In this document: piece by piece, positions 36,801-48,959 of the stretch
How positions within the stretch are numbered: position 1 is the first letter of the stretch
Layout of the letters: each line of letters opens with the position of its first letter
NCBI GenBank assembly: GCA_958298945.1
Contig: OY282607.1
Span: 91,891,270-91,955,269 of the forward strand
Origin: Atherix ibis
Taxonomy: Eukaryota > Arthropoda > Insecta > Diptera > Athericidae
DNA length: 64,000 nt
Reading direction: 5' to 3'
Position numbers and translations under genes: made by a program
The notes under the pieces: model-generated
Seen by the model: only the letters and a program-made list of their open reading frames with translations
Told to the model about the DNA's origin: nothing
The model's database searches: none

Positions 36801-39800
36801 GTTGAAACAATTGAACTGGAAAATCGGACAATAAATCCAAATCAACTGTCAATGCTACCAATGCTAAAGGACGTATTTACCATCGATATCCAATTTGATA
36901 CGAAATGGTTTTGCTCACAACCGATTTGTATACAGACTGCAGATGGCAACAAACAAGTACGCAAAGATGCCATTGTTTTATTAGAAAATGGTTCCGTTGA
37001 GTTGCAGATTTATCCAAACAATGAATCTGTTTCGCGTCTACTCTTAACGGCGACAAATGAAAATGGTCTAAAAGTGATAAAATTAAGCTCAGTTTATGTG
37101 ATTTCGAATTTCTCTACGCACGACCTGAAATTCTTTCCTTTTGTTTTGGGTCGAGATGATAAAACCGATAAACGCAGTCTAGTTCATAAATCTTTAAATT
37201 TTAAAAAGGATTTACCTAAAGCTGTACAAAAACCAAGTGAATTGAGGTAAAAATTAAAATTAATTGATTTTAGACAGTAACTGTTATTGATATTTATTTT
37301 GTATTTTTTCAGCCCGAAAGGCATTGCTATAGATAATTTTTGTGATATTTCTTCAAATGTTAAAAAGAAACCAACGATTACGAATTTGATTTTCTTTTTG
37401 GCAATAAGCTATGACTGCGATACTGAAATAGCCTGTCCACTGCCACTTCACAAATTGTATAACCGTAAATGTTTTAGTATTTATAATGGTTCAAAAACGG
37501 TAAATTTTCAATTGTTCTTAGTTTATTGCACGTTAAAAATCATTTAATTTCAGATCGCATTGGCTGCAAGTGTTTTTGAATATAACAAATTTTTTTACAT
37601 AAACATCTATGATGATCCGTGCCCAGCTGTGGAATTAGACAATCAAACTGAGTTGACTCTGTTTGTAGGTCAACCAGAAAGTTTCGATACAACCAGACCC
37701 GTAAAAGTGGTGTCTGAGTTCGATGGCAACAACTTTGAATGGTATCAAATATTGAATCCTAGATCGAAACTTCTCTATTCACCTCCGGATGTGTACGTTA
37801 ATTTTCCGGAAATCGAAAATCATCAGTGCAATCTTTCATTAGCTCATGTAAATGGTAAGTTTATAAAAATTCAAAATTTTCGAAAAGGGATTTGATAAAA
37901 ATTTTTTTTACTTTTTTCGAATAATTTCCAGATAATAACCAAGTGTGTTCAAAATTAACAACACGATGGACGAAACCATTCCGTGCGAATGTTGAAAAAA
38001 CGAAATTACTTAATATTCCGTTGTATGGCGATCTAAAATTAAATATTTCTGATAAGAAAAAAATTATAAAAATTTCTATACTTTATGTGTCTCAGGTAAG
38101 CATATGAAAAAGGAAGACAATTCGAACTTTCTCAATGTTTCCCATAAAATCCATTTAGGAAGCATTTCTAATATTTAATAAGAAATATTTTGGATATTTT
38201 CGTAGTTTAATTATATTTAGTTGTGTCTTAAATATGCTACTCCACATTTATTATCTATTTCAAATTTTTATGTCTAGGAAAGTGAATTTTCTGTTAAAGA
38301 TCTCAGAACTAGATTATTGAATCCAAACATCACTGATACACTATTATCAGAAGATAAATCACAACAAACACAATTGGAAGAATCTAAAACGACGCAAAAT
38401 AGGACCGATAGTGATACAATTGTAGTTCCATTGTTGGTTGAGGAAAATAAAAGCTTACCGATAAAATTTTCATTCTTCTCTAAAGAACTAAAATTGTGCA
38501 TGTTTGTTGATCAAAAGGAAAAAGTTCACGAAAAAAAAGAACTTTTCTCACTCGATATTGATAATTTATTGGTTCTTTTTGACACAGCCACACGAGAAGC
38601 GGAGTTAATTATTCCCAATTTACAAATCGATAATCAATTATACTCAATGGGAAATTATGATTTTCCTGTTATTTTATGTGCACAATCATTGTACACGGCA
38701 AAAGAATTCGACAATTTTCGAGATTTTACCAGCAATCAGGATTTCTTAAAATCAATTCGAGATGAAGCGTTGATATATATTCGAGTGAATTTGATCGAGG
38801 AGAATTATGAAATGGAATCGGTGTACTGTAAATTAAAACCACTTCGTGTATACATCGAGGATTCCTACATGAATGATCTTTTCTATAGTTTGGAAGAATG
38901 CGATCCTCAGAACAGCACTTGTATTCCGGCAGCACTCAAGACCACCGAGAGTTGTTTACCGGGACATTTATTGCTACCCAAAGAAGTCGTCAATCAAGCA
39001 CTCTGCCTTGCTTATCCAATTAGGCTAAAATCTGTTATAATAGAACCAATCAGTATTTTATTATCATTACATACAAGTGTGAGGTAAGAAAAACAGAGAA
39101 GAAAAATCTGAAGTACTAAATAATAAAATTCAAAATTTATGGAGTGTTTATTGTAGGCTGTATTTAGCGTTGGATCACAGTCCTTTAGATTTTTCCACGT
39201 ATGAGAGAAAAAACATTCTAACGTTACCTTGGAAATTCGGACATACTTTAGGTAGACACTATTTGTCTGGTGCTCTTTTTGGAGCAGGATGGCTAGTAGG
39301 ATCGCTGGAAATATTAGGCAGCCCAAGTGGATTGGCAAGATCATTAACGAGTGGTCTTAAAGATTTCGTTTCAATGCCCTTTCAAGGACTGCTGCGTGGC
39401 CCTTGGGGATTTATAATCGGAATAACTCAGGGATCAGCATCACTGTTACGCAATATCACAGCTGGAACTGTGAACTCTGTGACTAAATTAGCCGCTTCGT
39501 TTGCGCGCAACATTGATCGCTTAACACTGGATGAGGATCACTTCCAGAGAACAGAGGCTCTTCGCCGATGTCGTCCACAAGGTTTTACTGAAGGTTTTGC
39601 GCAAGGATTAACAGGACTTGGCATCAGTTTACTTGGCGCTGTTGGAGGATTGGCTCGCCATCCACTCGAAGCAACATCACCAGTGGGGATATTTACCGGA
39701 GTAGGAAGAGGTATTGTAGGCGCTTTTACGAAACCGATAAGTGGTGCCGCCGAACTAGTTGCTTTAACAGGACAAGGAGTATTACAATCGGTCGGATTCA

Positions 39801-40485
39801 ATGCGATGCCTAAACAAAAATCTGTAATGGCATTAATAAATAAGACTATCTGCCCGGCTGAAAGTAAAATCTCTTGTAAACTTCTTCCGTCATCATTTTC
39901 TGCGGACCAAGTTCTTTTCTTCCATGAGGCATCGCTTATTCGTAACAATGAACTGAAACGTGTTATTATCTGTCTGACCGTAAGAGTTTTTATCATATTC
40001 GATCTTGAGGGAGATAAATTATTTGAGATAGTTCCTGTTCAGAAGATCGAAGCAATTTTCGATGATTTACAAGATAATCTACTTAACATAAAAGTTCTAT
40101 CATCAGAAGTGGATAATGAGGTATGTGATATTATCGGAAAGATTTATATTCTCACCTTCTAAGTTGTTGTGAACTCGATATTTATTTATTTCAGGAATTG
40201 GAAAATCAATTTTTGAATACGAGAATATTGAATTTTCTACGCGATTCAAATGATCACATTCCGGCATTCTCACCCCTTTCGCTAGAACATATCCTTGAAC
40301 GAGAAGTACATTCGGTTTTGGGAAAGAAATACGATGCACATTGGTCATTCTATATTAATCCTCAACTTGGTAGTCATCTCTTACACTATCTCCAACTAAT
40401 TAATTGGCAATTTGAACAGGATCTTACAATAATAAGTCAAATCGAATGTAAACATACTCATGATTCCGATGTAGTAGTTCCATAA
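27810..40485 (+). CDS. Vps13B: VPS13B (COH1) homologue, bridge-like lipid-transfer protein, 20 exons
   Basis: Exons: 27810-27896, 27974-30479, 30537-30741, 30834-30974, 31038-31344, 31400-31598, 31671-32296, 32358-32558, 32645-34293, 34368-34524, 34593-34826, 34900-35912, 35976-36410, 36488-37246, 37313-37499, 37554-37854, 37932-38095, 38278-39083, 39157-40120, 40195-40485. They total 11,232 nt and stay in frame (3,743 aa; human VPS13B is about 4,000). The N-terminus is a chorein domain with the VPS13B-specific SLWGGEVAFQNLDLRLDVL (residues 31-49), then FLSGHIHELTIHVPWTKI and CLDKRN. The beta-rich repeat/VAB-type region lies around residues 2450-3000. Exon 19 holds the glycine-rich ATG2_C-like segment (GALFGAGWLVGSLEILGSPS; GFTEGFAQGLTGLG). 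Family knowledge: a rod with a hydrophobic groove carries lipids at the Golgi; human loss causes Cohen syndrome. Oddity: the exon 5 donor is GTTCGT, required by frame. The gene looks intact. Confidence 0.95.
30742..30774 (+). repeat. GT/poly-G tract directly after the VPS13B exon 3 donor
   Basis: The donor GTAAGT runs straight into a (GT)n stretch and then 15 consecutive G (30760-30774). This is the longest G-run in the window and lies inside a 92-bp intron. G-runs next to donors can influence splice-site choice; sequencing length errors are also likely here. Confidence 0.9.
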
Positions 40486-40514
40486 AAAAAAATATAACTC
40501 TATTAGTAGGCGAA

Positions 40515-40630
40515 AATAAATAAAAAATACAATTAAATAAACATTAACGACATTGTAATTAAATAATAGAAAAGGTGAAATATCGGCAACTCATCAATTT
40601 AGAAATTTAAAACATATTTTTGTAAATAAA
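40515..40630 (+). terminator. Candidate polyadenylation signals of VPS13B
   Basis: AATAAA occurs at 40515-40520, 30 bp after the VPS13B stop codon. Another occurs at 40625-40630, followed by GT/T-rich sequence. Either could direct 3' end formation. Confidence 0.5.
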
Positions 40631-40799
40631 GTAATATGTTCAATTAAAAAATGAAGAATTTTAATTTTTAGTGTTTAAGTAAATTTTGGTGATCGCCATG
40701 TGGGTTTATTTACTTTTGAACCTTTGAAGTGGATGCTTTCCTAATGAAATTCATTAGAAATTTTCAGTCGCAAGGCTCGTATTTCTAAAAAGTCCTTTC

Positions 40800-41690
40800 C
40801 TAAAACATCATGAAAAAAAGAGACTTTGAGATGATGGTGGATAACAATGCTGCGAACATAAAAGGGACCGTCGACAACTGTAACCAGTATTTTTGATTGA
40901 AAGGATTGGATTCAACGGAAATCGGAAGGCTTAATGAGCACCAGAGTTCTAGTCCATAAGTCCATATTGGTTTCAGTAGGATATTGCATAAAAGTACTTT
41001 GCTGTCTATAGTAAGTTTATAACGTGTGTCTAGAAGTCGAAGTAGTAGTAGTTCTTCTCTTTTAAGTCTTCTATGTGGGTTCCATATCGAGCGTTTGTCT
41101 AAGTACAGTCCTAGGTACCGAATTTCAGTATGTTGTGCTATTTCGCTACCATTAAGGTATATGGTTTCGTGCAAAGAGTAAAAGTTACGTGGGTAGATTT
41201 ACGTTCATTAATCTTAATTATCCACCTGGTGAAGCTGTTCTGGAAGTTTTGGATATGGGTTTGGAAAATTTCAGAAGCTTGTTAAGGATTGGGACAGATA
41301 TGGTTGTAGGATGTATGAATGTTATAGAGGATGGATCCAAGTATACTTCCCTGTGGAACACAACCCAATATGGGAGATATATAATATTGGTCTAATGCAA
41401 GTGGGTAGAACACCACCCAATATTGGTCTAATGCAAGTGGGTGTTTTATTGGTTTATTGGGTTTAGGTATTATTTTTATGATGGTAAATTTCCAGAGGAT
41501 TGGGAGTCATATAGTGTTGCAATGAGAACTATTGCTCATTTAGGAAGTTTTAGGAATATATTTGAGGTCATTATAGCCATGAGCTTTGTTTTTGGAGCCG
41601 GTGTGACCCAGTTTCAAATAAAGCGTGAGAAGACTCATACGGATGGAGTCGTTTTTGTGGAACGATAATAATAACACTTGATAATAATTA
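40800..41690 (-). mobile_element. Jockey-clade LINE reverse-transcriptase fragment
   Basis: Minus-strand frames read in order: a PSV..LSRFI and APKTKLMAIM segment (about 41650-41580), LPKWAIVLIATLY-like codons, PQGSILGS-like codons near 41345, RWIIKINERKSTHVTFTL (about 41220-41170), then an open run of about 125 codons with IRYLGLYLDKRSIWNPHRRL, TIDSKVLLCNILLKPIWTYG and LELW (41174-40800). This order matches the palm-to-thumb part of jockey/X-element reverse transcriptases. Stops and frame changes break it, the YADD-type catalytic motif is not visible, and the 5' ORF and endonuclease are absent: a 5'-truncated dead copy next to the VPS13B 3' end. Confidence 0.8.
41384..41443. repeat. Short ~36-bp tandem duplication in the LINE fragment
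   Basis: AATATTGGTCTAATGCAAGT (plus GGGT) occurs twice, about 36 bp apart, inside the LINE remnant. A small local duplication. Confidence 0.7.
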
Positions 41691-41699
41691 TACTTCTAT

Positions 41700-43175
41700 C
41701 GGTGAGAAATTTTGGACTAGCTCGCTGAACAGAATATCAAAACCCAATTCTGAAAGAGAAATATGAGATAGGTCAGAAATTGATACTTTTTAATAGATTA
41801 TATGCGCATCAGCCATTATTCATTTAACGTATTTCATTGTCCGTATGAAAAATGCAATGGCAATAGAAGTATCATAGAGTTAATTCTTTTTAAACTTATC
41901 AGTGCATCATATTACATGAAGCATATATCGGAAACTAGAAGTTGAGGCAAAGTCAAACTAAAATTTATTTGCTTTGCTCTTCAGTTTTTTAAAGATCTCA
42001 GTAAAATTACTACGTCTGCCACTTCAAGACCTACACGTATGTACTTATTTGTATTTTACTTAAAAAACGCTATGAACTTTTTCGACGAATAGTTTTTCAT
42101 GTATTTAAATATCTTAATTATAGTTATTATTTTTTATTTAAAAAAAAAACATTTATGACAAACCAATTTCTAAGAAAATATAAATGTAAATTTGATTTTG
42201 TTTTCATTTTTTAATAATTTTTTATATTTTCTACAATATTTGTATCTAAAAAATATCGTTTATTTTCATTCACAATTTTAATAATTATTTTTGTACAATA
42301 GAATTTAACATGTTTATAGTATTTAAATTCAAATCCGTATCAATTAACGTTTGCCAATATTTTTATATTGATTAAAACGTAAACCCCCAAATATCTCAAT
42401 AAAAATTTGACTTATACCATTTTCGAAAACAACGGCGCCCATACACATATTACCTTACTTTCGACCTGATTATTGTTCAAAATTTTTGGCATCACAATTA
42501 AATTATTTCTTGTCTATGCATAAGTTTAAAATTTATGAGTTTTTATTATTAAAAAAATAATTTTTTTGAATATTTTTTTTAACTTTTAATATTATTATGC
42601 ACGTACATTTGGTTTTTGGGTAACATGCATTTTTTTTTGTTTTTTTTTCACCATATTAGATTGAATTAAAAGTCAAAAGATATAATATTTTTTTCTCAAG
42701 AATATAACTATAATTATATTTATGTTAGGAAATTTTATGATCAATAATTATATATATAAATTGAAATATATATTTAAATTTAGCGGTTTATTTTTATACC
42801 TGAAGAGAATATTAATGCCATCTACAAGTGAGTAGTAAAACCAATTATTGTATCTTGTATCTAACATTAGTCTTTGCTCTTTCTCTCTAGTGGAATTTAT
42901 ATTCTTAACAAAGAATCTGACAAATTGAAAAATGACAGCTGAAACCGAACTTCTCTCATTTACCATTAACATTAAATTATGAAATATATCAAATATTTTA
43001 GCCCAATCAATTAAATAAATTTAATATATTTAGAATTTCGATTCTTATTTTTTAACATAAAGATAATTTGTTTAAATAAAATATCAAAAATCGGAGAGGG
43101 ACATTTAAAAAATTGTTTTTTTTGTAAACAAATCTTTTCGAAATTGAAACTTTTTCGAAAGAGAAATAAGGAGAG
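41700..43175. other. AT-rich intergenic DNA
   Basis: No gene or repeat recognised. Poly-T and poly-A runs are frequent around 42540-42700. Confidence 0.4.
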
Positions 43176-43177
43176 TG

Positions 43178-43181
<4 letters not shown>

Positions 43182-43212
<31 letters not shown>
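43182..43212. repeat. (GA)n microsatellite upstream of a candidate gene start
   Basis: About 15 AG/GA units. GA runs near insect promoters can bind GAGA factor. A donor-like GTGAGTAA at 43296-43303 follows an ATG at 43269 (MNQTSLVF), so an upstream exon may lie between this repeat and 43300. Confidence 0.85.
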
Positions 43213-43214
<2 letters not shown>

Positions 43215-43667
43215 TTATCGAAAACAGCAGGAAAGCAAACAGCTCAATTTGTCAAACGGCGAAATGCTATGAATCAGACGAGTTTGGTGTTTTGTGTGAG
43301 TAAATACTGTGCGTGCAACCAATCTCGTCATTCCAAAATATTATTTGTTCGCGATCAAACCAGAATTAAATTATTTACGCAATTTCCTGTATTTTATTTA
43401 TTATCGGTTTTATTTTTATCATCGAAAATAATTTATTTTTTCTGTTCATTTGAAAACAGACCGAATGAATGGACAAAAAATGCGGTAGTGTTAAAAATTT
43501 GATCAGAATTATTTATACCAGTGGATAATAATACAACAGTTTTTGTTTTTTTTTTTTTTTATATGTGAGAAGATATAGAAGAAAAAATTTAGAATAAAAA
43601 TCTGTTGAGCAAGAATGAAATTAAATCGAAATGTGCTACTGTTATAAGATAATTGAAAAAATTAATA

Positions 43668-44588
43668 ATGTATCCAAACGAAAAAGAATTTAAATTTGAA
43701 GCGAATAGATTTTCGCGAGTCAGATGCAATGGGACGAGCTGTAGTGCAACCATCAGCTTTAATAATTTACGAAAATTCTTAGGAAAAAATAATGATGGTG
43801 CTACGTATGCTAAGGATTGCCTACAATCGCCCATGCCTCTTGCTTACAGCAATCTTACAGATACGAATACGGCAAAAACGAAGGACACTGCATACTCTGA
43901 GGACAGGATGCTGCTTTGTAGCCAAAATGAGCTGTTCGACTTGTGTAGAACTGATGACAAACAAAAGTGGAATCCTGTTAGACCTAACAAGTGCAACGCC
44001 GGCATTCGGATACAGAAGAGGAGTTGTGTCTCCCCAAAGAAAATTCGTACAAGTTCCTTTCTATCTGCTTACTGGCTAATATTGGTGCTAACCCTAACTG
44101 CCATCTTATTAGTGGATTACGTTGATGCCAGTGCTCTTCGACCCAATAAACGCTCCTTAATAAATTCAGATTTCAATTTTGTTGTTCCACGTGAAAAAGG
44201 CAAGTTTACTTTTCTCCTTTTTTTTTTTTTTTTTTTGGTTCCTTATTATAATTTAATAAAAATAAAAAAAATAAAAAAAAATCACTTCCTATTCATAACA
44301 AAATGCACTATATGATATCATCCTTATATCCTTTATGCTAATGTGTTTTTGCAAATAAAGTTGATATGTTTTGGTATGGTTTCTATGGAAAAATTTATTT
44401 TAAAGTCTAAAATGAATAGTATAATATACCTTGTTGTTGTCCTGTCTCCATAGTGTATGCAAAAATTTATTATAAAACGTCTACCAAGGGAATAACTGAC
44501 TTATTTTTGAGTGGAATTTTATTATTAGTCATCGTATGTCTGTGCCGGTTTTGGTGTGGGTGCCAACAAAGTGTAAATGCCTCCAAGC
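43668..44588 (+). CDS. First two coding exons of an unidentified membrane/secreted protein (partial)
   Basis: Exon 1 starts at ATG 43668 and encodes about 177 residues: a cysteine-containing hydrophilic part (MYPNEKEFKF..., VRCNGTSCSA, LLCSQNELFDLC) and then a hydrophobic segment at about residues 129-152 (AYWLILVLTLTAILLV) followed by a cleavage-like DASA and a basic LRPNKRS. It ends in phase 1 at AAAG|GCAAGT (44199), a GC-type donor. A strong acceptor (tgtctccatag) precedes exon 2 (44454-44588), which is in phase, 135 nt (phase 1-1) and carries a second hydrophobic segment (FLSGILLLVIVCLCRFWCGC). It ends at AAGC|GTGAGT. A long N-terminus with an internal signal anchor occurs in some dipteran receptor kinases, but no domain allows naming. 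Exon 2 may be alternative. Later exons lie outside the window. Confidence 0.5.
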
Positions 44589-44599
44589 GTGAGTTTAGT

Positions 44600-46585
44600 A
44601 GCCACAATATTTGTATATATTCTCTTGGTCTCTAAATATCATACTTTCTTCCTTTATGTTCACTTTTTTTTTTTAAAAAAAGTTTCAATTAAAAACTATT
44701 TTAAAAAAAAAATTAAAAAACATCTACAGAAAATCTTCTGCTGACCAGTTTTTTTTTTTGAAAAATATTTCATTTTGATTTTTGCCTTTAGCAGTAGTTT
44801 TGTCAACATAAAATTTTTTTTAGGTCGTCTGATAGCACGTTATTTCTTGTGAGTATGCATAATTTTGCATTAGAACAAAATAAACAAAAATCATATGGGA
44901 TAGTCTGCTGTGATGTATTTATGTACGTATAGAGGAACTAGCACAAGTTCTGAAGCCGAATAAGAAGGAGAGCAACAGAACCGATCCCAGTCGCAGTCAT
45001 CGTACTTCCACCCAGTTTCTGTCCATGTCTGATGTTTCCTTTGTTCAATTAATCGGTTAACGTACTCCATCCATACTTCTTTCTTTCACTAGATCGTTAG
45101 CCCAATGGCTCCGCATTTTATAGTTTCTGTACTCATCCGTGCCCATTTTCACACACACCCATAATTATACAACTTGTATTTGGTTTGATCCTTTTTCGAG
45201 TTTCTCATATCATATTGCTGGTGATTTGCCATGATAGTATGACGACAAAACAGTGAGTGTTCTATTTATTAAAAGCCAGAAAGAATTATGATGGCACGCT
45301 TATTAGCCATTAAATGGAATTTGTGAATTAATTAAAAGCGTTATATTGAGTTGTTTGTGCGTAAACATACGCGATGATGAGAGTCTCTTCTTTCTTCCAT
45401 TTCAACGAGAATATGACAAAAAGAAGAAGAACCTCAACAAGTTGATAACAACTGCCTATGAACTTTATCATGGCAAGCACTCAAAAGAAGATGGTCCATA
45501 GAAAATTTCATCTTACTTAGGACTTGAAAGTAGTCTTATGTACATACCATACATACTTAATTGTTAAGTGCAATGACGTAGAGCTAAATTATAGTTTTGC
45601 CAATAGAAAGAAAAGTGCAAACGCAATGGACAGAATCGACAATTTTTTACAAAATAAAATCTTTCCTATATTCTAGGAATTAGTTCATTTACATCTTGAC
45701 CTAACTTTTATCTTGTACTATCAGAAAATTAAGTCCTTTTTGTGCTTGTTCAAGTAATTTTCCTTTTTTTTTTTGTTGACCTCCTCTCTATGTGTAAATG
45801 GTACATTTGATGGCAAACTTGAAAATTTTCAATATTCTTGTTTGTCCTTACTAAGTTTTAGACTTCATTGACGTCATCGGTCTTCACATTATCATCAAAA
45901 AGCATAATCATCGAAATTTTCCAAGAATATGAACATTTACTTCTTAACCAGCAGATTTGCATAAATTTCCTAAATTCATAAAATTACATTGAAGATATTA
46001 CGAGAAAAAAAAATGCCGAGCTTATGTCAATTTATGATCGTCAAATTTATTGTAATTAAGAAAATTAATTACAGAAAATATTACCAAAAGTTACACATTT
46101 TTTATCTAATATATTTTTGGCTTTTGGATATGAAGTAGTAAATAATTTTTTGTAGAATAATTGAAATCTTAGATTTTGTAACAGTTTTATTTATTCACTT
46201 AATTATTATTAATATATTTTTTTAAAGAAAAATTTAGTTAAAAAAAAAAAATTTAAAAATATTAATTAAACATTCCTTAATTTTTCATAAATATTTTTTT
46301 TTTTTTGTAAATATTATGTTTTTAATTAAATTAAAAGAGTTAAGACCACTTATATACAAAATTGTCTAGTTGTAGTGGGAATTATTAGAAGTCATCCAGA
46401 AGTTAAGCTTTACGAGTACTTGTTACTTTCAGTTTTTTTTTTTTAGTATTGTATATTCTAAGTACGTGTGGTAAAATTCAATATGGAAACCATAAAAGTT
46501 GATGAAGTACGTTTCCGGCTAGAGAAGTTCTTTTCTTACAAGAATAACAAAGTAATAATTTTATGTATCGAATTTGTGTCAAATA
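44600..46585. other. Probable large intron, nothing recognised
   Basis: Follows the donor at 44589. It is partly less AT-rich (about 44930-45450) without a recognisable frame, and otherwise AT-rich with T-runs. I see no element or exon I can support. Confidence 0.4.
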
Positions 46586-46930
46586 GGCAGACGTCAGCAA
46601 ACGTTACGTCAAAATAATGGAACAATCTGTCCCAAATTTGGCTGATCGTCTAATAGCCTGTTTTGTTTGATTAACGTAACTGACAAATTAACCGATCTTG
46701 GCTGACCGTCTAAAAGCCTGATTTTTGCGTCAGACATCGTCATCCACTTGGCAAAATTGGCTAACAGTGGCTGACGACTTTGGGACAGATTTAGCTGATA
46801 AGTGAGCAAAGTCGGATGACTTTGATTTTTCGTCAGCCAACGTTAGCCACTCTTTAGCCCTCAGGCAATATTTTTCGTGGTCACGTTGACTGACGTCTGC
46901 CATTTTAGCTGACCGTCTAATGGTACCTTA
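46586..46930. repeat. MITE-like block built of inverted GACGTCAGC/GCTGACGTC motifs
   Basis: The left edge GGCAGACGTCAGCAAACGTT and right edge (inverted) GGCAGACGTCAGTCAACGTG match, giving foldback ends. Inside, GGCTGAYCGTCTAA-type words occur repeatedly (46639, 46690, 46910) and AATCTGTCCCAAA (46622) is mirrored by TTTGGGACAGATT (46779). No coding frame is conserved. It is probably a non-autonomous DNA element of unknown family. Confidence 0.55.
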
Positions 46931-46979
46931 ATGTGTAAAGGTACAATTGCTGAATTTTACCATTGTAGGTGGAATATAA

Positions 46980-47600
46980 TTTTATTATATAATAATTGTT
47001 TAAGAGATTTCTGCAGGATTTTAGAATAATTTTTTAAAGATTTTATCGCATATTTCGGGCTGTAATTCGGCACTTACCCAATCGATATCACCAAATCTCC
47101 AAATCATGTACCCTAAGAACCGTATATGGTCCTGAATAAAACCTTTAAGTTGAGGCAAAAAAAAATTGGTTATCTTAATGCCATTAGACTCAGAATTGAC
47201 GGTAATAGTTTTTTTTCCATTTTCAAAGAAATACAGGCCAATGACACCTTCAGATCAAATTACATATCGGACCGCCATTTTTCGCGTACACAATAACTTC
47301 TCCACGGAGCCCCATATATGGCGATTTTGCTTATTGACGTATGTATATATGTTAGCAAGCAAGAATGGAGCCTCATCGCTGTAGAATATTCAGCATGAAC
47401 ATACACATATTTTTATCGTAAAATCAATATCAACGCTTTTTACACAATTTTAACATACGTCTATAGTTTGGCTCTTTAATATCCTTTATGGCAATCTTTA
47501 AACTAAAAAAAATATCACCTTCGATGACATATACGTTTGACAGCTGTCAAATGACTGGACTGTATTTTACGAAACTTAAAATGGATATTCCACTATAAGA
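46980..47600 (-). mobile_element. DD41D (rosa-like) relic
   Basis: On the minus strand the 5' end holds TTTGACAGCTGTCAAA (47536-47551). Then come broken frames with YSDEAPFLL (about 47385, first catalytic region), VNKQNRHIWGS (about 47335-47300), GVIGLYFFENG (about 47250-47215) and TVNSESNG (about 47205). These are landmarks of DD41D-type transposases. The 3' half (third catalytic block) is missing or too decayed. Confidence 0.65.
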
Positions 47601-48720
47601 AAGTATTTTTTCTTAAAACTTCTATAAACGACATTTTTGGGGAAAATTTTTTAGTAAAAATTTTTATCATAAATTATTGTTAACATTTTAATAATTTTAA
47701 AATTAATAAAAAATCAATTTAAAATTAGTTCAAAATAAAAAAAATGTATAAAATATAATTTTCTGATCAGATTTAAAAAAAAAATTAATATTAAATAAAT
47801 AAGAATTATATGAAATTGGGGGTCATTTCTGGTCTAGTGTTTATATTTCCGGTATAGGCAAATGATGCCAGTTCATTGATAAAATGAAATTCATTCGATA
47901 AACAGAATAGGAAGATGAAATTATCGGTTTCTTAGTCATTTCGTTTAGTAGTGGGTTAGGTTCCGGAATGAAACTTATTAGTCGACTATCAGTTATTTTG
48001 TTCTTGGTAATTTGCAATATAAATCATTATTTAATTGACCTTAAATAATTGCTCTTAATTTGTAGATGCGCACATAAGTGTTCGTATTATTTGAATTTTT
48101 ATTCAGTACTGTCTCTATGGCAACACTTCTCCGAAAGCCCACAATAATTACTAAATAACCTATAACCTAATGTCTATCTAATATTACTAATAATTAAATA
48201 AATAATAGAAAATTATTATTATCATCGATGAGATGTGCTCTCACAGCACAACATTTTTGCGTCTAACTTTAATAATGATGAACGGAGTGGAGTCTACTAC
48301 GAATTGTATTATAGGTATTAGAGTGTGTCATTTTTAATTGGAAACTAGTTTTCCAATATAAGTTCGATAGCATAAATATTTACAGTTGTTTAAAAAAAAA
48401 AAAAAAATTATGCAAAAAAAACGAAACAAAATTTCAATATTGCATAATAGGTGCGCATAAATTACCTGAAATGTCATTGATCTTCGCTTATACCATTATT
48501 ACCGTCTTATAATTTACTCATCGGTTGTTTACTAAACAAATATTCGTTTGGAAAAATATCAATAATTTCACTAACTTATTTGAAAATCATAGAAAATTTC
48601 TGTTTTTTTTAATGCTGGAATTGTGATTTGCTTAGATCGTTTTATGTAAAAGAAAATTGCACAATTATTTGTTGTTTTTGTTAAGCCGTTAATGCTTATG
48701 TGCACATGACAATATGTTAC
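47600..48720. other. AT-rich spacer
   Basis: No gene, element or structured repeat recognised; an A-run lies near 48392-48407. Confidence 0.4.
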
Positions 48721-48726
48721 AAGATA

Positions 48727-48858
48727 CGAGGTCTGTTCAAAAAGTATCGGGCATGAGTGAAAGACATGAGTACCAACATAACGCCACAAAAAACCGAAAA
48801 TCGAATATACGTAACCCGCGGAAATTCAAAATTCGCGATACTTTTTGAACAGATCTCG
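48727..48858. mobile_element. 132-bp MITE derived from the mariner found at 22.45 and 55.96 kb
   Basis: TA flanks both ends (48725-48726 and 48859-48860). The left end CGAGGTCTGTTCAAAAAGTA and inverted right end CGAGATCTGTTCAAAAAGTA are near-perfect TIRs. The internal sequence, ATGAGTACCAACATAACGCC and onward, equals the 5' side of the larger element at 56740-56820. It is a deletion derivative that kept both termini. Confidence 0.92.
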
Positions 48859-48959
48859 TAAGTTGACGACGAAAATTTAATATATTCTTATTGTTGGAGA
48901 ATTGGTAAGACTCTCTCAAATAAAAATAGTATTTAAGTTAAAAATTATGATTACTAAAA

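Noticed and set aside
39538..39996. 152-codon open frame on the minus strand opposite VPS13B exon 19
   Set aside because: It is antisense to a strongly conserved coding exon; the frame is a by-product of that exon's codon bias.
46609..46809. 66-codon minus-strand open frame
   Set aside because: It lies wholly within the MITE-like repeat block and mirrors its repeated words.
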